A stretch of DNA of 64,000 nt from Loxodes magnus (GCA_946699065.1 CAMPDV010000513.1:1-64000), one strand, 5' to 3'. Positions 1 to 13,121 are shown, counted from the stretch's first letter. The notes: a model not told the origin generated them from the letters alone. Translations and numbers: made by a program.

Positions 1-87
1 CTCATTAATCATGTAAGGAAGTAGGATTTAAATATTTAGTTGTAGTAAAGAAAGCTGCTTATTAATTGATAAAATATAAAAACGTGA

Positions 88-396
88 CACTTTGACATTT
101 TAAAAATCTTTGTCGACTCTTTACTTTCCCTAAAGTAGAATATGGAGAAGAATTAATACTTGAACTGTTTAAAAAGGTTAGCTTCAATATTAAATAAAAT
201 TGATTCAAGTATGAGATTTATATTAAGAAAAGGTTTCTAAATAGAATCAAGATTTCAATAAATCATCGACAATCCAAAATGTAAATGCGGAGAATATGAA
301 AAACTTGAATATATTATGATATGCATGAATTATTAGTCCTTAAGATAATTATTTATAAAATTGAAATAATTATATTAGAAGATTGATATTTTATGA
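88..396 (+). pseudogene. C-terminal remnant of a non-LTR retrotransposon reverse transcriptase
   Basis: Read with TAA/TAG as Gln, this frame is open from the in-frame TGA at 85-87 to the TGA at 394-396, about 102 codons. Near its centre is a Cys-x-Cys-Gly-Glu cluster followed by Leu-Glu-Tyr-Ile and a later Cys, then Tyr-x-Ser-Leu-Arg. This is the Cys/His signature that follows the reverse transcriptase domain in R1/Jockey/L1-like elements (the CRCGE...EH...C type). The His is not conserved (Tyr). The upstream TGA and the window edge hide the rest. Non-LTR retrotransposons limited to the micronucleus are known in Tetrahymena, so the context fits. The motif is seen in the sequence; the family is inferred from that motif. 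Confidence 0.6.
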
Positions 397-2630
397 TAAG
401 ATATATGTAAATTAATTCCCTAGAAAGTAATTTGAATATTTAAATCTTTAGATAAAAAATTTACATAGAAAGTTTCTATCTTTTAAAATTTAATTCTTGT
501 ATGTACTATATGATGTCGGATGAGTAAAAGTAAAACAAATGAACTGTAGAAGATTTTTCTAACTTGTGCTTTTTTAGACTTTAAAATATCTTTGATTGAA
601 AGAAGCAATTCTTACAATTAAAAAAGTACAAATAATCTTAAAGTTAAAATTAATTAATTGAAATCTAATAAAAAATTGAAAGTATATCGAACTATTAAAG
701 GAAATCTTTAAAAGGGATATTTCTGATTCTAGAGATTTTGAGTATTCTTTTGCAGTATAAAAATGATGAATTTGAAAATTCATATCTACATCTTAAACCT
801 TTAAAATTTAAACTTTCTTTTAATAAGTTAATAAAATAAGCAATTATATTTCTTTTTAAAGCAACCTTAAAAGTAAATGTATGATACTTTTAGATGAAAT
901 TTAATTTTATACTCTCAATTATTAAAAAAATAAAAATTCATAACTAATAAAATTTGATAATTATATAAAACTCTAAACATCTTAGCATATTCGTCTTCTT
1001 CATTATTAAGTTTTATAATTACACTTAATTCAACCAAATTTAAATTAGAATTTAAGTTTTATTCATTCTTATAGAAAATTATTTCAGCTCTATCCATATG
1101 AATCATTCAATGTAAGAAATTTTGGAATAAAGAATAAGAAATTTCTTGACTAATAGACGGATAATTTTTATTGTTCTTTGATTTTAAATTATTATTTTAC
1201 GTAATTTACTCTGATTTTTAGATTGAGAGCAAGATTGTCGAAGAATTACCTCTAGATAGATATAGTCACAATAAAATTATTTTTATTTGGTGTTATTTTT
1301 AATCCTATATTTAGTTTCTTTGCTTTAATCTAAATAAACTATCTAAACATTTTATACTTTTAGTCCAGATATTAGGACCTCTAGTAAAACAGGAAGGTTT
1401 TAGTACACAATTTACTTAATTTAATTTTAAGCTTTATTTTTTTCTCTTTACATAAGTGAAAGTTAGTGACATTCCTCTTTTTTCAACTTCTTAACTCAAG
1501 CAAATTAATTTTTCATGAAAAGATAAAAATTGGGTTTTTATTTGAAAAATTAAAAAATTTAGTAAAAGAAAAAAGGAAAAATACAATTAAAGGCTATATA
1601 GTTTTTTAATTAGATATGGATAGAATTTACCATACATAAAAGTGTAGAATTATAAAAAGCTGCGAAACAAGTTAGTGTTGGAAAATTAGCACTACTGTAT
1701 ATGAAATTTAAAATATAACTAAAACTAGAAGAGATTTTAACATCAAAGAAAGATCGATGAGCTAAGAAAGAGACTTTGAAATGGATGAAATAAAAAAAAG
1801 CAACTAATTTAATTATTAAAAGTATATTGAAATAATTGCGATTTAGCCAATCATTAATCTATGAAAAATACGATGTTCTGGAATGAAAGGATTAATTAAA
1901 ATCAAGAGATATGAAATATGATATCAAGATTATATTGGAATATTTGACACTGATATAGAAGATATTTGAATTTAACCATAAATCTTACTGATTGCTGGAT
2001 GAAAAAACAGTTAAAACTTTTCTAAAGTAGGACAGCTTAAAAATGTGAGAATCAGAGTATTTTCGAACATTTATTAACTTTAATAAATTTTTAATTTTGT
2101 TAATTATATGATTCTCCTTTTTGCTTTATTAATTTAATTTAATTTTCTAGTTAGGAAATTTTCTAGTTAGGAAATTTTCTTTTATCATTTAAAATTAAAT
2201 AAATTAAAGTTGAAGTTTAGATAAAGGCGTTCTTTACATCTGATTCACTTAATTGACGGATTCATTAGCTTAGTTTCCTTCAATAGCACATTCTGAAATG
2301 TATGTATGATATAAATGTTCAGCCTTAAATCATCTTCTAGGAAATCCAGCTTCTTTAGTTGGTCAGCTTTAATATAATTTAGAGTTATTATACTCTTACT
2401 CCCGGATGCAGCAAAATATTTTTTTAATTTACTTTGTCTGCATTTCTATGACCCGCTTTTCTTCCTTATTTAATAAGTACTCTTAATAGTATAATTGATC
2501 TAATTATAACCCTATATATTTCCTATTCTTTAAAAACATAATTAAAGGTTTTATATATCTGATCTCATGATTTGAAGCTTTTTTTTAATTATATTTAAAC
2601 TTTAAGTTTTAGAATAAATCATAAATAAAG
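397..2630. other. AT-rich stretch without a supportable gene
   Basis: Short frames only. The one local structure I see is a tandem pair of the 16-mer ttttctagttaggaaa near 2142-2178. The stretch separates the retrotransposon tail from the methyltransferase relic. Confidence 0.5.
2142..2180. repeat. Short tandem repeat (about 2 x 16 bp)
   Basis: The unit ttttctagttaggaaa occurs twice head to tail, followed by a partial third unit. No function can be assigned. Confidence 0.6.
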
Positions 2631-3887
2631 ATGAAATATTCACTAATTTTTTTGCTAGTCATTATAATAGCCGTAATAGCAGGAATCATTTCTCTAGTTT
2701 ATAGTTAAAACTCATCTGATCAAAAATTTTATCTTCATCAAAATAACTAGTACATATATGATCCTAGTAGCTCAAACGAAAATTATGATCAAGATTCTTA
2801 GGAGTAAATGGAAAAAAGATAAAAAATCCTATAAAAAAATTTCTTGACTAAACTAGAAGATTATGATTACCCTCCTGATTAAAGCAGAATATATAACTTA
2901 GCTTTATAAATCAATGAAATGACTAAAAATAACTCTATTGATTTTAAAAAACTAAGAATGAAATATTTTAGTTTTAACTTTAGAGGTTCTTAAGTATTTC
3001 TAGTATATTCTAAATATGAGAAAGGAGCTGTTTCAGCTACTAAAATATACGAGGCATGTTTATATGAACCTGGTACTACTGCAGCCATTGTCACTTTAAT
3101 CTAACCTAATTCTAAGATTATAGAATGTGGAAATTATCAAGGCTTTCATACTATTAAAATGGCCTCTTTAATTGATGAAACAAAAGGAGGGAAAATTTTC
3201 TCTTTCGATGGAAATGGATTAAACTCATAATTTATAAATGCCTCACTTATAATTAACAAATTTGAGAAAAGAGTAGAACTATATAACTATGCTATTTACA
3301 ATGAAACTTAAGAAATGACTTTTAATATCTATGCAAAAGGATACTGAAATTAAATAGAATTAATATATTAAAAGACTGTTTAAAAAGGAGTTTTCAATAA
3401 AAAAAAGGCTAGTTAAGAAAAAAGATAAAGCATCAAAAAGTTAAAAGTTCAAGCCATTAAATTAGACGACTTTTTTCCTCCTGAAGTTCTTCCAGAAGTG
3501 CATCTAATTAAAATAGATATTGAAAGTGCAGATTTAATGGGTATTTAAGGAGCTAAAAACTTGATTCTAAGATCTAAAAATGTAACTATCATTGCTGAGA
3601 TGTTTATAGAAATGTTCTAAGTACTTGGAGAAAAGTATATTTAAGATTAGATTTAATGATTATCGAATGATGGATTTCATCTATGATACATAAATACTAC
3701 AGAGGTTTTACAGCAATACTCATGTGAGTAACTGAAGAAAGAATGAGGATATTAGAACTTTAAAAATATTAAATTACAAAAGATTGATGTTGATTGGATT
3801 AAGAAATCAAATAAAGAAAAAACAGGATATGTTTATGATATATTAATAACAAGGCTAGAAACGTATAAACAATATTTTAAACTATGA
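2631..3887 (+). pseudogene. FkbM-family methyltransferase, membrane-anchored, broken by TGA codons
   Basis: One frame runs from ATG at 2631 to TGA at 3885-3887 (418 codons) with no frameshift. Residues 1-28 form a hydrophobic signal anchor. A SAM-binding motif (Ile-Glu-Cys-Gly-Asn-Tyr-Gln-Gly) sits near 164, and Phe-Ser-Phe-Asp-Gly-Asn follows near 190. Near 290-325 come Ile-Lys-Ile-Asp-Ile-Glu and Thr-Ile-Ile-Ala-Glu-Met, the typical second half of the FkbM (Methyltransf_21) fold. FkbM enzymes usually O-methylate sugars or small molecules, so a luminal or secretory substrate is inferred from the anchor. Four in-frame TGAs (3345, 3657, 3684, 3744) break it. A diverged inverted copy lies at 35.8-37.0 kb. 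An acidic-protein relic follows 1.1 kb downstream on the same strand, and the same pair recurs around 33-37 kb. Confidence 0.75.
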
Positions 3888-4995
3888 TTAAATTTATTGG
3901 CTGCTAGTTTAAATTTTCTACTTGTAATCAATTTTTATTTTCTTCACTTAAATTGAATGATCTTTTGTTTAAAACTATTAAATAACTATATTGAGCAAAC
4001 TTTAGTTTTATCAATTTATTTATTTCTAATATATTTGAGATATAAACTCTTCAAATTTAATTTTTAAGAATTTAAATAAAGTTAATGAGTCTATAAAAAG
4101 ATAAAGTATTTATCCTTAATCAAATTATAAAAAATTTAAAGAGTCATAGAAAAAATTAAAATGATAAAAAATGATTTATTTTAACTGAAGCAATTTAGTA
4201 TTTTATTTCTCTTTATCATTAAAAAAAGAGCCTCTTAATTAAGGAATAAATAAACTCTTAGAAAAAAGATTTCCTTTACAAAACTTTTATAATATTTTAT
4301 ATATTTTTTAGGAATTTTATTTCTCAAAATATGCTTTTTAGATTTAGATTTTAACAAAATAATTTATAAAGTCAATGCAACTGGAGAATCTAAATCATGC
4401 TTATAAAATAATTTTAAACTTTATGATTCTTTTAAACTTAATTATTAAAGTCATATTTTAAAATATGAAAAACATAATATTTTTAATAATAAATTTATGA
4501 TAAAATTATCTTATTTTGAATAAAAGAACTTTATTTAGATAAAGGATAAATAAAAAGTATTATATTTAGTTTTATTTTCTTTTATTCTTTCACTTATTTA
4601 ATAAAACCTTTTATTTGAAGAGCTTTATTGATAAATTATTTCTTATTTTTTAATTTTTAATGTAATAATATAGTAGATTAAATAATAAATATACACAAAT
4701 AAAAATAAGAAAAAAGTGATAAAAGATAGTAGAACAACTTGAATTAAATCAGGGGGAAATAAGAAATTGAGTGAAATAAAAGACTCTGTTTAAGTTTTTT
4801 AGCAAATTTGTCTAATCTTATCTTATGTAATTAAAAAATTGTATGAATATTAGATAATATTCAATTATTTATTTATCTTTCTTTATTTAAAATTATAATA
4901 ATTCTATAGTCAGTTCATTCAAAAGCTAAATTATTAAGTGCTATCTTCATTCAGTCTACTAAATATATTATCAATCCTATTATTTTATAACCTAA
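3888..4995. other. AT-rich spacer, no gene seen
   Basis: Very AT-rich with homopolymer runs. No frame with believable protein composition was found between the methyltransferase relic and the acidic-protein relic. Confidence 0.4.
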
Positions 4996-5565
4996 ATGAA
5001 TAAATAATTAGCTCTTCTCTTACTTTTCCTCGCTCTCTCCACCGTTCATTTAAAATCTTACAAAAATTTAATCTAAGACTCTGATGATTCCCATGCTAAG
5101 GTAAATGAACTTGAATTAAAGAAGATAGAGATAGTACTGAAGATTGTAGGATGAACTGAAAGATTTATAAGTCGATACATTAGATAAATAAGAATCTGAT
5201 GATTTAGAAGATGAACTTGTAGATTTATCAGATTATGTTGAAGATGAAAATTAAGAAGATAAAGATTATGCTAAGATTTATTATAAGATAAGTATACTGA
5301 TGCAGATGAAATCAGCCCTTCATTCAAATAAAAAACATTGCTTAAGAGAGAAATGAGTCAGTGTTGTAATGAAACAGAAACAAAAAGTACAGGCGAAATG
5401 GGTTTTGATAATATGTTTGATACAAGTAGTAAAGAGATGCATTCGAATATAAAAAAGTTTGGAAACAGAAGTATGCTAATATTGAGTGAATTAGAACGCA
5501 ACTCAAGATAGGTGAGAATGAGACATAACATATTGAGAAACATGAGATATCATAACATCTTTTGA
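4996..5565 (+). pseudogene. Acidic secreted-protein relic, copy A (subfamily 1)
   Basis: It begins Met-Asn-Lys-Gln followed by a Leu-rich hydrophobic signal segment and a stretch rich in Asp/Glu. The frame is lost near 5150 (TGA) and again near 5280, so at least two frameshifts are needed. The last part, ending at TGA 5563-5565, carries Leu-Ser-Glu-Leu-Glu-Arg-Asn-Ser-Arg and Arg-Met-Arg-His-Asn-Ile-Leu. That same basic C-terminal block is found on the minus strand at 23.9 kb and 32.9 kb. The full-length relatives are the intact genes at 27.5-28.3 kb and 62.2-63.0 kb. Function is unknown. Confidence 0.7.
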
Positions 5566-7360
5566 GAAAGAGTTCAAGAACAAGAAAAGGAAGAGTATTT
5601 AGATACAGGATGTTGAATTTCACTAGAGAATTTTTAATTATTTTTTAATTTTTAAGTTTCGCTTTTATAAATTTTAAATTAGGTAATTTTTATTTTTTAA
5701 TTTTTATTTATTTAGAAAAATACATAAGATTATTTAAAAAGATTTTATTTAAATAAATTTTTATTTCTTTTTGTAACTATTAAATTATTTTCTTATGAAG
5801 GTTATCAATAGCTTTTATTTTTCTTTATTCTGATATGTTTTATTATATTCCATCTATTTTTTTAAACTTTCCAAGAAACCATAAAATTGATTACTTTAAA
5901 TTTTTTATAGAAATTATTTAAAATTTTTATCATAGTTTTATTTAGTTTTTTCAATAACTATTAATCATGAATTTCTATAATTTTTTAAGATATAATTTTT
6001 CTTTCTTTTTGCATTTATAACTTTATATTATTTAAAGGATGCTTATTACAATTATAAGTAAAAAGATTTTAAAAACAATATAAATTCATAATTATTTTCA
6101 TCTCCATTAATTTGCAATTATTTTTCTCTTATAATTTTTAAAGTTTAATAAATCATCTTTAATTTCAGTCTAAATAAAGAAAATTTATAAATATATAAAT
6201 TAAATCTTTCTTGATATTTTTTTCTTCAATTTTTTAAAACTATTTTAGTTTAAATTAAAAAAAATGAAAAATTGATTTCTTTTAAAGCAACAGATAATGT
6301 AAAATAGGATAAAAAGGTTCTTTTATGAAAATAAGCATCTATAATATTTAAAATAATCTATGAATTATTATAATTTTTATTATTTAAGTTAATAATATAG
6401 TTAGATATGAATGTTGAAATTTTGTAAAAAATAGATATAATTTTTTTGCATAAATTAAATTTAGAAATAAATAATAAAAATTAAAATAACAAAGAATTTC
6501 ATAAACCTAGAAATTAAACGAAAAATTTAAAATTAATTTAATTTAATTATAGTTAAAAGAAAGATGCTTTAAAATTAAATTTTGAATTTATTTAAATTAA
6601 AAACAAAAATAAATGGAATACAAAAATTTAAAAATATCCAATATTTAAGAAATAAAGTGATTCAATCATCTGAAATTATTAAATAGGATTAAAATAATTT
6701 TTTAAATCAATAGTTTAGAAAGTTAAGATATAATTTCTAAATTATCTCGTCCTTTTACTAAAAAGAGTTTTAAATTAGCACAAAAAACTTGGAAAAATAG
6801 ACTAAAGAGTGTAGACGAGAATAAAAAATATTAAGTAAAAGGATTAGAAATAACGAGATTGCTTTTAATAAAAAATTTATCGTGAATATTATTTTTCTTC
6901 ACAATATTCTTTCTTCATTAAGATTTTTTCCATAAAAATATAAACTTTTTTTCTTTCATTTCTATTTGATTTATTTGTAAATAATTTTTTTTAATAGTCT
7001 GCAATAACTATCTTCTAAAAATAAACTTTTTACTAATAATGGTTTCTTAATGAGCAAATATATATTACAGAACAAGAGATATTTAATCTTGTCATCAATG
7101 AAAGTGATTTTATTTTGCAATATCCTAACGACAAGCTATTTTTTAATAGATTTTAAAGATTAAAAAAATGGATATGCTTTATATTGATAATATATATAAT
7201 TAAATGATGAGATTCTTTACATTTGTTGTATTTTATATTTTTATTAATTTTGTTGTTATTTACTAATAAATAAAAAAGGTAAATCATACTCTAAATTAAA
7301 ATAAATTTTTATTAAGGTGCTTTACTTTTAAAAATTAATTAATTTTAAACTTAAAGAGTT
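5566..7360. other. AT-rich DNA without a supportable gene
   Basis: Long A/T runs and no convincing frame on either strand under the ciliate code. If the acidic gene marks an element end, its outer flank should lie here, but I could not place a boundary. Confidence 0.4.
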
Positions 7361-7369
7361 TTGGACTGC

Positions 7370-7640
7370 AACTTCTTGCAGTTTAACGACCCCAACACTC
7401 CCTTCATGGGATAACGGGGATATCCTGTTGCTTTCGAAAAGCAGCTGCCAGGGAGCTCCATCGCTATGGGCAGCCAGGCTTCAAGCCCCTACCAGGAGTG
7501 GATAATCAAAAGGAAGGCGTTCCCTTGCAAAGGTTGACTTTGACTAGGGACTTTCTCAGCGACAGGAAAGGAAATTGTTCCTAGCCATAAAACCAGAAAG
7601 TATGATTCAGAAGGTCAATCTCAGCTCCCACCATCTTTTT
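7370..7640. other. GC-rich island of unknown origin
   Basis: About 270 bp of near-balanced base composition with sharp edges to flanking DNA that is mostly A and T. Two overlapping forward frames are open: one across the whole island (no TGA), the other about 60 codons containing Phe-Asn-Asp-Pro-Asn-Thr-Pro and ending at a TGA near 7525. It could be a fragment of a coding gene, a structured RNA or a transposon end. I do not recognise it as SRP, RNase P, snRNA or rRNA, and I saw no second copy in the window. Confidence 0.5.
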
Positions 7641-8560
7641 AATTTACTTTTAAAAATATATCTAATAATAATTCAAGTTAATATTTTTGAGTATAATTTA
7701 TAAAAAAGATAAATCTCTTGATTTTTTTGCATTCTTTCCAGTTGATAGGTATTTTTCACTTACTTTTTCATATCATATCGCATAACTAACTTTCTTCTTT
7801 TTTAGTAGTAATTTATTTAACAATATTGTACTAGATCTAAAAGTATTTTTATGTGATTTTATTTTTGTAAAATTTGGTTTGAATTCTTAATCTTAGATTC
7901 TCTAATTAATTTCTAACTTATTTTTCGGGCTTTTAGAATCTCTTCTCATTCCATAAGTTTTAAGAAACAAAATTGAGGTTTAATTTATTTAATTTACATT
8001 AGATATTCTAAGTAATTTACATTTAAGATTGATAAAAGATTTTACAACACATTACAATCAAATTTTAAGTAATAGCTAAATTTCTCAATTTTTTAATAGT
8101 AAATCTCCTTTAAATTTTTATATTATTTTCTCATAATTATTTTTCCATAGAAATACACCTTCTTAAATAACAATGATACACTAAATACAAATAATTTTCT
8201 TTAGGTTTTTAAAGTTAAAATCTAATTGTGTGAAGAAATTCGAGGGAAGATTTATTTGATTATTTATCATATTCAGATAAAATTAAGAAAGAAAAAGCAA
8301 AGCAGGCAAAAATTTAATAAGTTTTAGTTAAATAAACTAAATTTTCTTTTTTTGTACAAGCATTTTTAAATATAATCCTTTTAGACCAAAAAAACCAATA
8401 AAGCTTAAAAGATTTAATCCAGTTTTTACTAGCTTTAAAAACCAAAAGGGTATAAAGTGAGAAAAAGAATGTTTCTTATACTTTTTAATAAAATAGAATA
8501 AATAAAATATTATTAGTTAGTAATTTTTAATTTATCTTATTTATACACTTAAGAAAATTG
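7641..8560. other. AT-rich DNA, no gene seen
   Basis: No frame of credible composition. Lies between the GC-rich island and the surface-protein relic. Confidence 0.4.
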
Positions 8561-8561
8561 G

Positions 8562-10180
8562 ATGAAAGTGAATAAGTATATCAAGATATTAATGGGTATT
8601 TCTTTTATATATAATTCAGTTGTTTCATAAGAAAAATGAAGTTTAAATAGGATGAAGGGGGATTGTTTATCTCTAAAATGAGTAATATAATATAAGTTTA
8701 TCTATCTTTTAGAAAAAATATAGAACCTTTAATATTTTGGATTTTAAGGTCTAATTTTAATTTAGATCATACTTATTTTGAAACTAATAAAGGAAATATG
8801 GAGAAGTTTTACTTATATAAAGTTCATAGGTTAATATATTTGAAAGCTAATTCTATTTCAATGAAACATCAAGTACTGGAGGAACAATTTATTAAATGAG
8901 ATTAAATTTGTAGTTTTGGAATTGCTAACTTTACAATAATTAAGCATAAAATGCAGGCGCTTTAAATTTAATAAACTTGACTGTTTATTAGATTAATAAT
9001 TGTAATTCAATTAACAATGGCATCTTATGATTCTCATGTATCAAGCATTTTATTAGATGAATCATTAATAAATTATATATTAAGAGAGCAATTTTATAGT
9101 AATACTGGTAATTCAGATATCTATTTATATAACTCTCATATTACTACAATTAAATAAGGTATAATTTCACATAATCAGGAATAAAAATTGGAAGTGTTTT
9201 ATATTTAGTTGATTCTTATCTAAGTTATTTATCAAAAAGAATTTAAAATAGAAATTAGTATGAATTTGGAGATGTTCATCTATATTCTTCTTATATACAA
9301 TTATTAGCTTCAGTACTTTCCAGGAAAGTTTTGAAACTATTGCTATTTTAAACTCTTAAGTTGGATAGATTCTACAGTGAGATTTATATATATTAGTATC
9401 ATATGAGATTAAGAAGCAGTGTTATAAATTCAAAATTCATCAGTAATCTCTATCTCTAGCGTACCTTAAATAAAACAAGTAAATGAAAGTTAAAAGAAGA
9501 GGTAAATAATGGCCTCGGATATAATCTAAAAATAAGTGAATTATATAAACCTAGCAGAAGACAAATTAATTTGCGGGAATAGCAGAAATTTATTTCATAA
9601 AAACCATCTCTCAATGATCCTATAAATGTTGACCCAAAAATAGAAGAACAATAAAAATTTACCCGAAAAGTATATGAAATTGCTGGTTTTGTTATATTTT
9701 GGGTATTTTGTGAGAAAATACTGAAAAATCTTTTTTTTAAAAAAAGAAGTCGAAAGCATGAAGTAATTATAAAGGTTAAGTAAATAATTCATATACCTTA
9801 AGGAAAAATATCTAAAAAAAGATATTGGACAGAATTGATGTACTGAAGATTTTTGACGTGGAAATATAAAGAAGATTTAAGTAAACATTTGATATCAAAC
9901 TGGATTTAAGTTTAATTTCTATTATAAAACTAAGAGAAAAAAATGATAGTCGTTATGTAATTAAGCAGCGCATGAATGAAGATCTTGAAGCCTATTTTAA
10001 ATAAAATTATTTTTGAAACTCATAAACTTTATATCAGTGATGAATCTAATAAAGGTGAATTAATTATATCTTATTTTATTTATTTAATTAGATTTAGCGT
10101 GAATATTATTTTATCTTTCATTTTGGCTTCTTCGATTCTAATATTAATAAATATTCTATTATTGCTAAAGTTTTAAGAAG
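8562..10180 (+). pseudogene. Relic of a ciliate surface protein with Asn-rich, Gly-Gly repeats and a membrane segment
   Basis: Broken forward frames keep a recognisable texture. Around 8840-9020 there is Ser-Thr-Gly-Gly-Thr-Ile-Tyr followed by Asn-Cys...Asn-Asn-Gln-Ala-Gln-Asn-Ala-Gly-Ala-Leu. This resembles the Gly-Gly-Ala-Ile-Tyr / Asn-Asn-x-Ala repeats of parallel beta-helix extracellular proteins, which are abundant in Tetrahymena. Near 9680-9740 a hydrophobic stretch (Ile-Ala-Gly-Phe-Val-Ile-Phe-Trp-Val-Phe) followed by basic residues looks like a membrane anchor. Several TGAs and frame changes interrupt it. The family is inferred from repeat style only, and no catalytic feature is visible. 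Confidence 0.4.
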
Positions 10181-11073
10181 GTATAATAATAATTCTCAAG
10201 ATAATTAACTTGAGGCATAAGTTGTACTAGATTGATTGATATAATAATATCTATTAATATGGAAATACCTTATAAATAAATAATAACTTAAAGTATAAAT
10301 AAATATAAATGTATTAGCTTTAAATGATAAATATATCTTTAACTTACTTTTATTTCTTAACAATAGTTTTCAAATTAACTTCTATAGCTGCTTATTAATT
10401 AGTGCTTAGCTGATTTAGTTAATCTTGTAATATACTGCTTAACTTTAATAAATTTTGATTGATTGATAATTTAATGAGATAAGATTAAAAATAGTTGACT
10501 AATTATAAAAAGTGTATTAAAGTAGAGAGTATTATTAATATAGTATTAATTAAATGGTTAGATTATTTAATATTATATTATAATGTTTATATTAATATAC
10601 TTATATAGAATGCTTTATTATCTATTGCTTTATATTTATTATTTATATCTATTAAAGCTAAATATTTAAATCACTTATTTTCTTTAGTTATATTCTCATA
10701 TAGTTTGTCAAATTATGATATTTATAGTCCTAGCAGTAATTTAAATTCTTAGTATAGTTAGTTGCTTGATATATAGAAGCAATGTATTAATAGCTTAAAT
10801 AAATAGAATTAAATAATAGAATTATTTAAATTATATTATACCTTTCTTAATTTAAATTAATGCTAGCAAATAGAAACAATATACTAAAATAATAGTTATA
10901 GAATTAGTTACTTCTATTTAGATTCTTTCTACTTATACCAATAAACTAAACTGCTAACTAATAATGAAGTATAAGCTATTTATATTATTTTATAAGTAAC
11001 TGCTTTATTATACTTTTATTATTTAATATTATTAACTACATTTTATTTAAGTATATTTATTCTTAGTTATTTA
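10181..11073. other. Extremely AT-rich, low-complexity DNA
   Basis: Mostly TAATA/TTAA-type simple sequence. No gene or RNA is supportable. Confidence 0.5.
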
Positions 11074-11131
11074 TAAATAAATAAACTTTATTATAGAACG
11101 CGTAGTTCTTTTAATGTTGCGCAGCTCTTTA
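11074..11131 (-). repeat. Terminal-type repeat, copy 1 (inverted relative to copies 2 and 3)
   Basis: The reverse complement of this segment begins aaagagctgcgc and ends ctataataaagtttattt. It matches copies at 13567-13628 and 16920-16954 in the opposite orientation. The core holds two short GC-rich palindromic blocks in an AT-rich setting, as expected for a mobile-element end. Confidence 0.7.
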
Positions 11132-11159
11132 AATTCATTTTATTTAAAATTAATAAAAT

Positions 11160-11400
11160 TTCTCCTTAGAAGTTTACTCCAGTGCTTCATTTCTTTGGAA
11201 ATTCTGTCTTCTAATATTGTATAGTCGGAGTGATGCCCCAAGAGACCTAATTGTCTGGCATCTTTCATCAACCATTACTCAATGCCTCCAGTTCTTTCCT
11301 ACTTGACTCCTGCCAAGATTCTTGCTCAGTTTGTACCTCCTGAAGTATTACCTGGTACTTGAGTTAAGTTAATTTCAATTGGAGGATTGTTCCTCCCAAT
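11160..11400 (+). other. Moderately GC-rich subterminal block, possible ORF fragment
   Basis: A forward frame of about 60 codons (near 11170-11340, ending at a TGA) is open, with ordinary amino-acid composition and several Cys near its end. Its last 55 bp form one arm of an inverted repeat with 16828-16882. The block sits just inside the terminal repeat at 11074. No family is recognised. Confidence 0.35.
11345..11400. repeat. Subterminal inverted repeat, left arm
   Basis: The segment ending in ttggaggattgttcctccc is the reverse complement, with mismatches, of 16828-16882. The order terminal repeat then subterminal arm is mirrored at 16.83-16.95 kb, so together they define a candidate element of about 5.9 kb (11074-16954). 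Confidence 0.65.
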
Positions 11401-13110
11401 TTAAAATATTTATAATAATAAAAATAATATGAAATTAACTAAAATTATAATGCTTAAAATTTGAAACCTAGTAAATAAAGATTTGGTAATATAATATACT
11501 TAGTAATATAATAAAAAAGGGATACTTTAAAGAGAAATATTATAATTATAAATAATTTAAATATTATTAGTAAACTAAGCTAATTACTATTTAAATATAT
11601 TTACTCTTTATCTAAATAAATACTATTTAAACTTTTGTAAAATGTATATCTAGTTTAAATATTAAACACTATATAATATTATTATATAATACATTTTATT
11701 TTAAATAAATGATAAAGGTTATAAAGATAATAATTTAATAATATTTAATAATTGTTTTAATACTAAAAGTAAACAAATTATAATCAAATTAATGTTCTAA
11801 TAATACATTTAAATAAATAAATTTAAAAGGTAAAAGTTAATAATTATTAAGAATAAGTATGTTTAGAGTAATATTAATAGATATAATTATATATTTAATG
11901 ATATTTAAAAGATTTAATCTAAAAAATTAAATAAACTTATTCATATTTGAAACATCTTTTTGCATATTTAAATAAAAGTAAATTCTAATTTTCTAAAACT
12001 AAGATTTATATTAAATCAATGCATATTTATCTAAATAAAGATAGATAGTAAAATTTAATATTAATAAGATTTAAGAAATTAATTTCAAAGTGTAAAAGTA
12101 AAGTTAAATCTTATGTAAAAGAACTATCCAAAAATTAATTAAAAAAATTATTATTAATAGCAGATCGCTTTCATCATAGATATCAATTTTGGAATAATAT
12201 TAATTAAATAAAGAAAATTTGAAAATCTAATGAAATAATCTTAAATTTTTTATCTGATATAGCACTAAAAATTTATTTTAATGAGAAAGAAAATAGCAAA
12301 ACATTTAATTTTAAATGCTCCATAAGTGAAAAATTTATCTATTAAACTTAATAATGGTAAAATATAATAAAAATATTATAAATAGATTAGAATATTTAAA
12401 TTTAGTAATTTTTTAGAGTATATTGTCTTAAAAAAGAATTATAATTCTAAGAGAAATAAAGAATTTATATTTTTAGTAAAAAGTTTAACAAATTTAAATT
12501 TTTAAGATATAATATTAAAAATATTTTAAACTTATAAAGTTTTAGTTTATAATAGAAGCAAAAATAAAAGATAAAATACTTATGGACTTAATTTTAGTTT
12601 TAACTTAGAAAAAATTTATATTTGCTGATTTTGAAAACATTTTACTTTAACTAAATTTTATTTCTGAGTATCTCTTTTTATTAAATCTATTTTACATATA
12701 ATTTTTAAGATTCTAGTCAACATTAATTTAGTAATAAAAGATGCGTCACTCAATTATCGCGAACCTGAAATGTTTATTTTAAATCTCAAATAGTATATTT
12801 AATTTAATCAGCATCCTTAACTAATTTAATCATAGTTGGAATGCATCCCTTATACTAACATATAGATAAAATTTCTAAATCTATAAGTATTCTGCATCAC
12901 TTATCAAAAAGGATTTAATATCTTAATTTTTCAAGCATAAGCCTAGAGTTGGAATATGTTTAATATATTATAATTATTGATTATAAAGTTTCTAATGTTA
13001 TGATACTTTATTAGCTTTGGAATATAAGAGATAATGAATGAAAATCTTAATGAATAACTTACTAATATATTATAAATTATTATTATTTAATTATTATAAA
13101 TATATTTCTT
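11401..13110. other. AT-rich DNA without genes
   Basis: Low-complexity A/T sequence. No convincing frame on either strand. Confidence 0.45.
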
Positions 13111-13121
13111 TAAAACCGCCA

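Noticed and set aside
2631-3887. UGA decoded as an amino acid in this organism
   Set aside because: Opposite codons in the second FkbM copy are TGG, TAA, TAA and TGC, so no single meaning fits. Intact genes (27.5, 62.2 and 20.0 kb) end at TGA and have none inside.
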